Below, one piece after another: positions 7,643 to 17,649 of a DNA stretch of 64,000 nt (within the stretch, counting starts at the first letter, position 1; each line of letters starts with the position of its first letter). The position numbers and the translations under genes were made by a program. Under the pieces are notes generated by a model, which had not been told where the DNA came from, ran no database searches, and saw only the letters and a program-made list of their open reading frames with translations. Origin of the DNA: Phyto melanocephala (Eukaryota > Arthropoda > Insecta > Diptera > Rhinophoridae); the NCBI GenBank assembly GCA_941918925.1, contig OW799237.1, positions 52,998,997 to 53,062,996 on the forward strand. The letters are read 5' to 3'.

Positions 7643-7843
7643 TTATTTTTTCGCTTCAAAATTTTCCGCTGCTTTTAAAATAATGTTGTCATTCCCATCA
7701 TATAATGCCAGGAATAGTTGGAGGTCTATTGGCGGTAGGATGATCACTTCCTCTATATGTATCCTTTCCTTTTCTATTGTCCTTTCTCCGTTTTGGTTGT
7801 TTTTGCTTACAGCGTTTTCCTTAGGTTTTTTAAGAAAATCCAT
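7643..7843 (-). CDS. Small hypothetical ORF convergent with the protease
   Basis: 66 residues starting MDFLKKPKENAVSK, with a polar N-terminus and a more ordered end (PPIDLQLFLALYDGNDNIILKAAE in part). It converges on the protease gene with 53 bp between the stops, a spacing like the other genes here. No domain is recognised. It could be a small Polinton gene or chance; the opposite strand also has a frame here. Confidence 0.35.
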   Translation of the reverse strand: MDFLKKPKENAVSKNNQNGERTIEKERIHIEEVIILPPIDLQLFLALYDGNDNIILKAAENFEAKK

Positions 7844-8432
7844 GTCGCTTCTTGCACAGTTTTTTTAAAAATGATTGATTGTTTAAATACGTTACGAAAA
7901 ATTCTATCATATTCATAAAATTTACACTCATACAAAATTCTAAAATCTTGACCTATTCTAACAAAAGTGTAAATATTTTGTTTACTAATGTCAACAACCT
8001 TTCATATTTTGTCTCTTTAGTTAACTTACAATTTTTTAAATTATCATGACTATGTCTAACACAATTGAAAGAAAATACATTTTAAAGTCAATAAACTTTC
8101 AGGAAAACTTCCAAGAATACTTAAAAATATACTCAGCTTATTTTTCAACTAAAAGTGCAATTTAAGAAATAAAAAATATAATAAAACTTCAAATGTCTTA
8201 TGTAAAAACTTTGTTATCATAAAATTAAAGCGTTAAATTTCATTTCAGCTATAGCACACGACAAAACAACAAATGTATTTCATATACACATCTACATACG
8301 TGAAAAAAGAAGATTTTGTTTTATGTTTTGAAAAATTTTGTTTATTAATAATGCTTACTTAAAATGTAGAATAAATAATTAATTAACTGATACACAAATT
8401 ATGTTTAAATTATTGTATATATGTACAAAATG
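7844..8432. other. AT-rich stretch without recognisable genes
   Basis: Nothing coding is seen. It separates the two small minus-strand frames and might contain element regulatory sequence or its terminal region. Confidence 0.4.
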
Positions 8433-8720
8433 TTATTTTATACGTTTTTCCAATAAATAATATCTCCTTATTAGATTCTCTATAAAAATTTTTTTCTGCC
8501 CGTATATCATACATCTGCATGTGTCAGGACCCTCAGTTGTGGAATCCGTTGCCCAAATACAATTTTTGTAATGAACACCGTGTTTTCCATGCACAGGTAT
8601 TTCCTCAGTGTCTTTACAACTCTGTGTTAATTTTAAAAAATTATTAATAAGACAAAGGTGTTCAATAAAAATATATCCGTTGAAGTCTTCCAAAAATTTA
8701 AGAATTATATTTCTCGACAT
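8433..8720 (-). CDS. Small His/Cys-rich hypothetical protein, possibly zinc-binding
   Basis: 95 residues starting MSRNIILKFLED. The centre carries HGKHGVHYKNCIWATDSTTE followed by GPDTCRCMIYG: His residues, then Cys-x-Trp, then Cys-x-Cys, a plausible zinc-binding arrangement. It closes with LIRRYYLLEKR. The layout vaguely recalls the H-C...CxC core of small insect parvovirus NS3-type proteins, but I would not assign it on that. The ORF is intact in an otherwise non-coding AT-rich region beside the Polinton genes, so it may be the outermost element gene. Function unknown. Confidence 0.5.
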   Translation of the reverse strand: MSRNIILKFLEDFNGYIFIEHLCLINNFLKLTQSCKDTEEIPVHGKHGVHYKNCIWATDSTTEGPDTCRCMIYGQKKIFIENLIRRYYLLEKRIK

Positions 8721-8957
8721 GTTAACTTAGCAACTTTTTAACAATTAATAATTTAATTTTAAAGACATTTTAATACATTCTTGGAATTTTTAATGGTACC
8801 TAATTAAAAAATAGGTTGAGTATTAGGAATGTAAATACTCATGTAACTTTTTAATATATTTTTGTATCAATTAAGAATGTTGGTTTAGTATATCTTGAGT
8901 TTATTTCCATATATTTTTTTATTCAATCCCTCTTTACTATTTTAATAAAAATCACTC
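8721..8957. other. Non-coding AT-rich stretch
   Basis: Nothing recognised. Confidence 0.3.
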
Positions 8958-9478
8958 AAACGATCATTTTCTCTTTAATTATTCATCTTTAAAAAATAAA
9001 ATTCATCTTTATGGAAAACTATAATTACATTCAATAAAAATTATTTTCTCTTAAATTATTCATCTTTGAAAATTCATCTCTTAACATTCTTATTTAAACA
9101 ATTTTGCACATACATTTTCTAAAACATGTAAGTTTGTATACACATATTTATATATGTAAGTATTTATATATGTATTTACAAATAATAATTTACCTTTGCA
9201 TTTTCTCATATTACAATTTTAAAAAAATTTTTAACAACAAAAAAATCATCCGTATGAGTAAATTGCAGACAATAAAAATATTTTAATTGAAACTTGAGAC
9301 AAACAAACCAATAACAAAATGCATATCAACCAAAAATTAAAAATCAGCCTTATGGAAATTACCATTGGGATGAATATTTTAAATTATTAACAAAAATTCA
9401 TCCTTATGGCAAATTACCATTGGGATGAAAATTTAAAACAAAAATTCATCCTCATGCAATCTCCATAAGGATGAATTT
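8958..9478. repeat. Irregular repeats of an ATTCATCYTTATGG motif with hairpins
   Basis: The motif AAATTCATCTTTA recurs near 8980, 9000 and 9060-9070. At 9349-9475 three successive short inverted repeats occur: TTCATCCTTATGG pairs with CCATTGGGATGAA across 6-9 base loops (clearest at about 9398-9428 and 9444-9475). Possibly a decayed element terminus. Nothing coding is credible here. Confidence 0.6.
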
Positions 9479-9499
9479 GGTGTCCCAGAAAGCCCACAA

Positions 9500-9800
9500 A
9501 TATACTACTTTTGTGAACCACTACCGTGTTCCATATAACTTCATTCTGATCAGAGACAAAATTTTAAATCTGCGATATTTTAGGAAAAGTGCGAGATATA
9601 CGGTGTCCGAAAAACGAGGACTACGCCCTACATCCACAATCTGACGGCATGGTCGAAAGATTTAACCGCATGTTGGAGGAACACCTGAAAAAAGTGGTTA
9701 GTGTACACAAAATGGAATGGGATAAGCAGATATCAAAATTTATGTCGGCATACAGGTTATCCATCAAGCCGCGCTTGCGTCTAAATCTCAAGACTCTACT
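9500..9800 (+). pseudogene. Ty3/gypsy integrase core fragment (412/mdg1-like), frame-disrupted
   Basis: Translation gives the integrase region around the second catalytic Asp (HSDQ-like, near 9546), then a stop (TAG near 9581), a frameshift near 9625, and HPQSDGMVERFNRMLEEHLK with the catalytic Glu in VERFNR, continuing to ISKFMSAYRLSI. The fragment is only ~100 codons and lacks the rest of pol and any LTR. It is a dead fragment of a 412-like gypsy element. Confidence 0.8.
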
Positions 9801-9805
9801 ATGAA

Positions 9806-10062
9806 GACCGCAGAGCGTATTATAAATAAAATAAGAGGAGGACACAATGCCCTCACTCATCAAAAAAATTTGTACAATTTTTAACATCCAAGAAAACGCA
9901 GCTTTCAATGATCTTAAATTGTTCACTTAGGTACGTTGGCTCAGTCGTGGCGACTGTCTCAACCCGCTATATGACTTAAAAGAGGAAATCTTAGAGTTTT
10001 TAGAAAAATCTAAATGTTTTCAATTTTCCAGAGCTAAAAAGAAATGCTTTGAAATTGTTATC
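9806..10062 (+). pseudogene. hAT/ZBED-type transposase fragment
   Basis: In broken frames the sequence reads NKIRGGHNALTHQK and then VRWLSRGDCLNPLYDLKEEI followed by LEFLEKS. The 'RWLSRG' box followed by a leucine-rich helix is characteristic of the middle of ZBED/SCAND-like hAT transposases. Stops and a frameshift interrupt it (TAG before VRWLSRG). It follows directly on the gypsy fragment, so both are debris. Confidence 0.65.
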
Positions 10063-11530
10063 CCTTTTTCCTTCTGCATATTACTGCGAACAAATTTTTT
10101 CCGACTTAAAATTTATTTGTTTCAAGCATAGAAATAAATTATGTTTTTCAAAATTAAATTATATTTTGTTAATAAGAAATTGTTACAAAATCTTAAATTT
10201 GGAAAACTTAATTTATAATGCCTAAATACACATAATTTTTTAAGTTTTAATTGTAAATTAAACTCGACCAATCAAATATGTGTGAAAAAAATTGCCTAAT
10301 TTTGTAAGAACTGAGGCATATTTTGTATTTAATTTTATTAACTTTTTTTAAACTTTATATTTATTTTGCTTTTAAAATCAAAATTCTTTATATGTATTTG
10401 TAATGTATTTGCTGGGCAATATTATCTTATCCAAAACAGACGCATTTCATTTATTGAAAGTTTTGGTTAACTATAAAGTACAACCCTGCCATCAAATGGA
10501 AGTTTAATTTTGGATAGTTGTGTCTTAAAAGTCACTACTTCGACAACACAACATTGATTTCGATTTTTACTTTTCTTTCTGATCAATTTTATTGTAATTT
10601 AAACTATCGAAACAAAGACTATTAAGTCACTTAAAAAGTAGTATACTAAAATATATAAATATTATACTTTTATTGTGCATTAGAAGTTACTTTTTGGTTA
10701 GTAAAATATTTTACAAAAACAAAATATACATGTTTCGTGTCTTTTTAGTCACTTTTTAGTTACTATAATAAAGCTATTAAAATATTGACCGTTTTCTGTA
10801 CCTAAAATGTTAGTTTTTGGCTAATTCAAAATTACAAAAAAAAAAAGGATTTTTGCAAAACAAAGTTAATGCAATTAACAGTTAAATTGTCGAAAAATCA
10901 GAGGTTATTTCGTGTCGTCATTATTAAAGTGAATAGGTATTAAAAAGAAATCTTTTTATATACTTATGTAAGTACATATCTTCCGCTTAATATAACAATA
11001 GCGTATGTGCTGATACGCTATTATTTTTTTATTGCATATTTAGAATCTCTATCATTGATTTTATGTCTGGTCAAAATTTCGTCAAATTCTACTTCCAAAA
11101 AGTGGGTCAAAATGTCGTTGGAAAAAGTACTGTATAATTTCTTGTTCAAAATTTTCCTTCAATAAGTGTGTAAGCTCATATGCGCTATTTTACTTGAAAT
11201 TGCCACTCCAAAGTTGTTAAAAGAATAATAGTGTATACGCATTATACTTCATTTTTGCCTGCAGAAAGAAATACAATTTATGAAAACTTTAACTCATAAA
11301 ATAGCTTATAATAATATACACTATTATTTAAGAAATAGTTTCATTCCGACCATTTCTATACCCCACATAAGCTGTTTTATTTTCAATACACATTCGAAAG
11401 TTGTATCAACAATTGACAAGAATAGTGGCCTATGCGATGTTTACGTTCTTTTGACAACATAAATGCCAAGGAAATATTGTAGTCATTTGAAATTTTAGTT
11501 TGCAAATTCAGTTCGCAGAGAAAGTTTGTT
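10063..11530. other. AT-rich non-coding region with small hairpins
   Basis: No credible gene. Local features are TTTTAGTCACTTTTTAGTTACT-like repeats around 10540-10770 in both orientations, and a perfect hairpin AATAGCGTAT/ATACGCTATT near 10997-11022. Probably repeat debris flanking the transposon remnant that follows. Confidence 0.35.
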
Positions 11531-11538
11531 CGTTAAAA

Positions 11539-12690
11539 ATATGGATTTGAAACGTCTAAGTGAGTATCTTCTATTATATAATGTAAGTGAAGTGAGTAAG
11601 GTAAATATCAACAGGCTGTGACACAAAACCACCAGTAGTTGTGGAAATTGCTCCAAATACTGATGAGTCTGATTTCATTGTGGGATTGTCGGACATAGAG
11701 ATATCTGGAACAGATGATGAGAATGGTACAGACTTCTCTGTCGGACGAGTATGTCCCCGATTCGGATGATGATGCACAGGCTTTGGCAGATGAATTAGAT
11801 AATTCAGTGATAAAGACAGCAGTAGTTTTAGAAGAAATCGCAGACTGTGATGATACTTATATCAATAACAAGAATAAAAATGCTAGAAATATACTTACGC
11901 GAAAGAGAAATGTGAGTACAGCAAACAGCTTTTGAGAAATATTGTTTGGGTCTAGCCATGTCTAACTGTGAATTATTTCCGATTAATAAATTAAAAGTCA
12001 GAAATGGGTGCAGAAAAAAAGGAAGTATCATCGAAACAAAGGGAATCCGTAGTCACTTAGAGTGGCAAAAGAGTTGAAGAACGTGTTCCGAAACCCGTTG
12101 ACTGTAAGTGCCGTCATAATTGCCCAGAAAATTTCTCAGAAGAAGAGCGCATGGAGATCAATGCGGATTATTGGAATTTAGACGACTATTCGAAGCAGCG
12201 ACTGTTCCTGGTTAATTGCGTGAAAATTGAGAAATGCAAGATGACGTTGACAATCGGATCACGGCGGGCGAACACATTAAATGATCAATGATCAAAGCCA
12301 TGTTTTCGAGGTTGGGCCATAGCCTTAAGAAAAATATAAAAAATTACTCGGTTAATTGGCTTAATCTTAAGTTCCTCCAAGTGAACAAAAATCAACGAAA
12401 ACAATTATTATACAAGGAGGAATGGGATGGAGAATTGAATTGAAATTGAAAGTAATTGATATTGGAGGAACGCGAAAAAGAAAAGAGATGATCAGCTTTT
12501 CGTTTACTGGAAAATACAATAAAGAGCTGCCAATTTGTAATAGAAAGCTGCATGATCTCCAAAATTTGTGCAAGAAGAATGTAATTCCTTGTGGCTCGCA
12601 GTCATTTTTTTTTTAATTTAGAAGGTGGAAAGAAGCGAAATTGTTTAGATGAGCGAGATGTAGCAGAGGAAGAGAAAGAAGACGAATGAA
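11539..12690 (+). pseudogene. Internally deleted DNA-transposon protein, unclassified family
   Basis: An acidic N-terminal region (DEYVPDSDDDAQALADELD near 11745-11800) is followed in another frame by a Cys-containing block (VDCKCRHNCPENFSEEERME and YWNLDDYSKQRLFL, ~12090-12215). The region ~12530-12615 then resembles a C-terminal tail (KLHDLQNLCKKNVIP). The layout 'acidic head, C.C..C..FSEEER..I...YWNL, catalytic part, DL..LCK..IP' is one I know from many arthropod transposon-like proteins. Here the central catalytic part is missing and several stops occur. It is a degenerate, internally deleted copy; I cannot name the superfamily. Confidence 0.5.
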
Positions 12691-12795
12691 TTTTTAGTTA
12701 TTTTTGATTTACGCAATGTATACCTTAATTTGTTTATTATATTGTATATTATATATTATATTATTTTATAGAAAATTTAAAATAAATTAACAATA

Positions 12796-12800
12796 TGTAT
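12796..12800. repeat. Target-site duplication TGTAT (left) of the BEL/Pao element
   Basis: TGTAT here matches TGTAT at 19580-19584, immediately outside the two LTRs. A 5-bp duplication is usual for BEL/Pao. Confidence 0.85.
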
Positions 12801-13230
12801 TGTTTGCCTCTTTTTTGTGATGTGAGGTGTTGAGGGCTGGGAAATGTTGGTGCTTTCACCTTATGTGTTTGGTGACCTTTTCCTTTTGTTACAGCCCTTC
12901 TTTCAGTACTACCTTTATTTTATTATGTCCAATGAAACACACACTTCCTTTTCTATATTTGAGTTGTATTTCACTTTTATTTTCCTTTCTTTTATTTTAA
13001 TAATTTTTCCTTAAACTTTTATTTTTCTATTATAATAAAAAACACTTTGGTTGATGGCGGCTGATGTTGGCGAATGAATTTACGATGATGATTTCTGAGT
13101 CGGTTGGTTTCTTTAACGCCGTTGGCTTAGCGCCGACTCACCGAACTATCCAAAAGGGTATTGCCATATAGGACAAATAAAAGTGACCATCCACACGAGC
13201 AACTTTACTGATGAACAGCAGACGCAAACA
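12801..13230 (-). repeat. BEL/Pao 3' LTR (left copy, 430 bp)
   Basis: Begins TGTTTGCCTC and ends GACGCAAACA, matching 19129-19579. Just inside, at about 13233-13245, the minus strand reads AAGGTGGGCTGTA, a short purine-rich run in the position of the polypurine tract. Confidence 0.92.
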
Positions 13231-13441
13231 TACAGCCCACCTTGCAACGATAGTGCAACATAGAATAATCTTAATACTATGCAAACTTATAATAATTCAA
13301 ATTCTTAATTTAAATTCAAATATAAATAAAAATTTTTAGTTGGAAATAATGGTAGATACAAAGAGTAATATATAAAAAAAAAATAATGAAGACATATATA
13401 TATGTCTACAAAAAACGATATAACAATTTCAATCGATGAAT
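13231..13441 (-). other. BEL/Pao 3' untranslated segment
   Basis: AT-rich, no gene; lies between the extra ORF and the 3' LTR. Confidence 0.5.
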
Positions 13442-14206
13442 TCAATTCAGGTATTTAGATAAAAAAAAAGTATTAATAATTTGTTGCTGTAACATGGGCC
13501 ACGCTGGATTATGTTGTCTTCTTTGTTGCTTTTCCAAAATAAACAAAGCCGAAAACGGTGTCCTGTACGTGAAGACATCCCGGACGTCGTTTTGCTGGGC
13601 CAACGAAAATTCGGTTTTGCACGTCGGCTCCCAGAACCAGATGGATGTTGAAGGCTTTGTACCAGTTTCGGTCAGCATCCGCTGAAGAGTCTCGACCTTC
13701 GCACTCAACTTCAGTACTTGGAAACGTCCGAAATGTGTGTTTTCAATAACGCATTCGACGTCAAAGCGACGTTTCTCACCTCGGCTGTCAGAAATTGTAA
13801 TTGTGGTCCGACCATTATGAATTTTACAACGTATCTTCTCTGCTTCCAGTTTGGTGATGGCAGATTTGGTAGCAGTGGGATCAATCAGCGCCCGAGTATA
13901 ACAAGCCTCATTACCAGAACGAGTTTGCACTCGAACAACTGCTGTCATTTGCAACCAAATCCGGTCAGTGGGCACAGGGTGCAATCAGGTGTTATGATCC
14001 TGCATGCATCGACGGCAGCGATCAAGGCTTTTGCAATCTGCGCGCACATGAGACTGAGCCAAGCAGTTGTAACATAGAGATTTTTGGGCTACGACTCGAA
14101 GTTTCTGTTCCACGTTCATTACCATAAATCTGGTACATTGCCGGATGGCGTGGAGTCTTTTGCAGAGTGGGCATTCAAAGTTCGGGTTGAACAGACCGTC
14201 AAGCAT
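13442..14206 (-). pseudogene. Extra BEL ORF: zinc knuckle plus retropepsin-like region, with in-frame TGA
   Basis: The first part (14206-13985, 73 codons) starts MLDGLFNPNFECPLCKRLHA and contains CPLC...C then CYNCLAQSHVRADC and CRRCMQDHN, the tandem zinc-finger layout of BEL/Pao gag. An in-frame TGA (13985-13987) follows. The same frame then runs open for 180 codons with IWLQMTAVVRVQTRSG and ARALIDP-like text (ALIDPTATKSAI), a retropepsin-like flap region in which Asp-Pro-Thr replaces Asp-Ser/Thr-Gly. The ORF lies downstream of the integrase, where env would be. It is preceded at 14207-14275 by a pyrimidine-rich stretch ending TTATTTCCAG, a good splice acceptor. It may be expressed by splicing, or may be a fragment of another element. 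Confidence 0.6.
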
Positions 14207-14273
14207 ATTTTCTGGAAATAAGTATACAGGAATTTATAAGAAGCAATAAGGTTAAGATGTAAATATGAATAAA

Positions 14274-16030
14274 ATTCAGTTCGGAAGTACTGGCAGAGCT
14301 ACTAATTTGTGGATCGGACGGGTGATTATACCATTTTGTGATCTAAGTTTAACAACACGCTCTTTACCATCAGGAAGAGTTTTAATAATACGACCTAAAC
14401 GCCATTCAGTAGGGCAACAAGGTTAATTTTTTAAGGCAACGATATCATTTACTTTTAGGTCAATTTGAGGTGATTTTCATTTATTACGTTTGTGCAACTC
14501 CTTCAAATATTCATCTTTCCAGCGTCGACACAATTCTTGTTGAAATGCCTTAATTTTACGCCAACGATTGATGATACTTGCAGACGAATGTAGCTCGTCG
14601 GTTTCAGCTGGAGTAAGTAAAACAGAACCTATCAAAAAGTGCCCTAAGGTGAGAGCTGAGAGATCAGAGACATTTTCAGACAACGCACCAATAGAACGTG
14701 AAGTGAGACAAGCTTCTATTTTTGCCAACAGGGTTGAGAACTCCTCAAACGTGTATTTGAGTTGACCCGCAGACCTTTTAAGTAGCAATTTAAAACTTTT
14801 CACACCTGCCTCCCATAATCCTCCCATGTGAAGAGCTGCTGCAGGAATGAAATGCCATTCTAGTTTTTGATGTCCGTATTTTTCAACAGCAGTGTCTCGG
14901 AACTCCTTTACATGCTTTTCGAAATTCGTTTTGATTTCTCTCGCAGCGCCAACAAAATTTCTATCGTTGTCAGAGAAAATACGGTTTGGACAACCACGAC
15001 GAGCGATAAATCGGTTTAAAGCGGCGAGAAACGCAGGAGTAGACAAATCGCTAACAGCTTCAAGATGTATCGCCTTTGTAGAGAAACAAACAAAGAGACA
15101 CACGTAGCCTTTAGTAATACGGCAATATCGATCAGTAAAGCTCTTGATATCAAATGGACCAGCAAAGTCGACACCTGTGTTTGAAAAGGGACGACTCAAC
15201 GTAGTTCTTTCTTGCGGTAACGCTGCCATTATCTGCGTTTGAAGTTTTTTGCGATGCAAAACACAGATTTTACAATTGTGGGCAACTGTTTTGATCAAAT
15301 TTTTAACCTTTATTATCCAGCACTCCTGACGGACAACATTCAAAACTAAACGATTACCACCATGATGAACTAATTTATGAACAAATTCTACATAAAGACA
15401 TGATAATCTACTGCCATACGCTAGTATTATAGGGTGTCTTTTATTGTAGGACAGACAAGTGGTTGAACCAAGGCGACCGTTAGCGCGAATGATTTTATTT
15501 TTATCCAAAAAAGGAGAAAGGGTTAATAAAGGGCTACGAGAATCAAGTTTTTTATTCGACGACAAACAGTTGAATTCTTTTAGAAAGTGTTGTTGTTGAG
15601 ATAAGAAAAAGAGTCGGTTACGCACTAAGGCTAATTCTGTTGCTGTAATTCTCATTATATCATACTTAACATCCTTATAATGGTTTTTACGGGTGAGATG
15701 ATAGAATCGAAACAAGTAAGAAATCACATGAAGAGCTCTGGGTAAACTCGAAAACCGGTCAAGTACATCTTCTATTTCAGACGATCGAGCAACATTAACT
15801 TGAACTCTTTTTGAATCTTCTGAAGTTTGAAATTCTAACGGAGTTTGGGGCCACAAAGATTTATCTAACCTGAGCCAATCAGGTCCTTGCCACCAAAGTT
15901 TGTTTTCTCGTAGTTCAGAAGGAGTCAGCCCCCGGGTTGCTAGATCGGCCGGGTTGTAATTCGTAGGTACATGAAACCAAATTTTTGTTCCCAACTTTTT
16001 CCAAAATAGTAGCGATTCTATTTGCCACAA
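14274..16030 (-). pseudogene. BEL/Pao integrase with DUF5641-like C-terminus
   Basis: 517 codons are open from 16030 to 14477; the tail continues in another frame to a stop near 14274 (TEWRLGRIIKTLPDGKERVV and RSQNGIITRPIHKLVALPVL). The N-terminal part reads WFHVPTNYNPADLATRGLTP and WWQGPDWL, followed by a zinc-binding HHGG...CKIC segment. The catalytic core shows Asp in VDFAGPF, Asp in FSDNDRNFVGA and Glu in GGLWEAGVKS. The usual SDNGTNF is SDNDRNF, a change beside the catalytic Asp. One frameshift or stop near 14465 separates the tail. It would integrate cDNA if repaired; as found it is damaged. Confidence 0.88.
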
Positions 16031-17649
16031 ACGTTTTCCAATTACAAGGTGGTTTTCGAAGCCAAGCTAACACAATTGTAGAATCGGACCACAAATATTA
16101 AATATACGCATTTAAATTTAAATTGGGAACCACACTGTTAAACAAATTTGCCAAAAGTACTGCTCCACATAATTCCAAGCGTGGCAATGATGGTTTTTTC
16201 ACTAGAGCCACTTTCGTTTTACAAGTGAGCAAATTTGTGTAAACTTTATCACCAAAACTAATTATAACATATATTGTGGCTGCATAAGCTAACTCTGATG
16301 GCTCGCAAAAACCATGAAACTCAATGTGACAGTCTGGGGTATATTCAATCCATCGGGGAAGTTTTATTGAGTCTATATCATTATTTTTCGTAACAAAAGA
16401 TTGCCATTTAGTAAGAGCCAGAGGTTTTATCGGGTCATCCCAATCTATTTTATCGAGCCACATTTGTTGCATTAAAGTTTTGGCTTTGATAACTACTGGG
16501 CCTAACAAGCCTGCTGGATCAAAAAGTCGAGCAATAATTGAAAGAACTTCCCGCTTTGTGTACGATTGCTTGAGTTTAATTTTCCCAGTTGTAAAGTAAA
16601 AAACGTCTTCTGCTGCATTCCAGCGTACGCCAAGCGTTTTAGTTGTACTCTTATCATCGAGCGACAAAAAATCTGAATTCAATAAATGCTCTTGGGCAAA
16701 TTTTAAAAATTTGTTTTGAGTTTGAGGTCCATTTTCGTAACTCAAACCCTGCAGTCTCTAATATACTAATTAATTGGTCTCGTGCCACCAAAGCATCAGA
16801 AATACAATGAGCCCCTACAAGAGCATCATCAACATACATACACTCTCGCAGTATTCGAGCGCCGAGTGGAAAACGTAGTTCTTCGTCATCAGCCAATTGA
16901 AGTATCGTTCTTAGGGCCAAATAAGGAGCACAATTAACGCCAAAAGTGACCGTTTTTAATTGAAAATCTTCAATCTCACTATCTGTCGAACTACGAAACA
17001 CAACTTTTTGAAAAGGTCTGTGTTCAGGATTGACCAAAATTTGACGATACACTTTCGCAATATCCGCATTAAATACAAACTGACAAAATCGCCATTTCAA
17101 AATCAGAGATACCAAATCAGCTTGCAAAGTGGGGCCTACGTACATGTTGTCGTTGAGACTCTTACCACTAGAAGACGCACTAGAGGCATTAAAAACTATT
17201 CTCAATTTTGTTGTTGTACTTTCGGGCTTAAACACTCCGTGATGAGGTAAATAATAACTTGGACCACTTTTAGAACCTCTGGGTTTCTCCATATGTCCTA
17301 AAGTTAAATATTCTTTAAGGACCTCATTGTATTGAGCCTTAAATTTAGGCTTACGAATTAATGATTTTTCATTTCTTAAATATTGACTAATAGCTATATG
17401 TCTATTTGGACCAAGTGAAGCAATATTATTCTTAAAGGGCAGACTAACAATATATCTCCCTTCGGAATTTCTTGTGGTAGTAGAACGATAGATCTCCTCA
17501 CATTTCTTATCCTCTTCTGATAGAACCCTTTTACGAGAAACTTCTTCTAACTCCCAAAACTTTGTCAAATGGTCATCGATAGAAACTCTTGGCATATGAG
17601 ACATTCTAACACGTCGTGTGGAAACATTACTGCGTGTTGGGCCAGTCAC
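16031..17649 (-). pseudogene. BEL/Pao reverse transcriptase and RNase H
   Basis: The first frame (17649-16654) begins with the protease-RT linker TGPTRSNVSTRRVR and TKFWELEEV and includes RIVFNASSASSSGKSLND, FNADIAKVYRQI, LKTVTFGVNCAPYLALRT and ECMYVDDALVGAH with the catalytic YVDD. A frameshift near 16700-16740 moves into the frame ending at 16098 (DDKSTTKTLGVRWNAAEDVF, PSLPRLELCGAVLLANL), covering the RT connection and the RNase H start. Further breaks lie at 16031-16097. The YVDD and general length are normal, but the frameshifts make it non-functional as a single polyprotein. Confidence 0.88.

Larger units (their letters stand above)
1..8720. mobile_element. Rearranged Polinton/Maverick (adintovirus-like) element
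   Basis: A cluster of genes typical of Polintons: double jelly-roll capsid protein, penton-like protein, pX-like protein, retroviral-type integrase with chromodomain, packaging ATPase, adenain-like protease and pieces of protein-primed DNA polymerase B. Orientation reverses twice: minus at 1-2636, plus at 2696-4248, minus at 4412-5000, plus at 5380-7589. The capsid/pX region is present twice in opposite orientation. No 6-bp target duplication or terminal inverted repeat was found by eye: the left end lies outside the window, and the right end is placed only loosely after the small genes near 8.7 kb. Most reading frames other than the polymerase are open, so the copy is young or conserved. Confidence 0.85.

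Noticed and set aside
7590..9000. Terminal inverted repeat of the Polinton matching 5048-5379
   Set aside because: Searched by eye for an inverted match; only short AT-rich coincidences were found.
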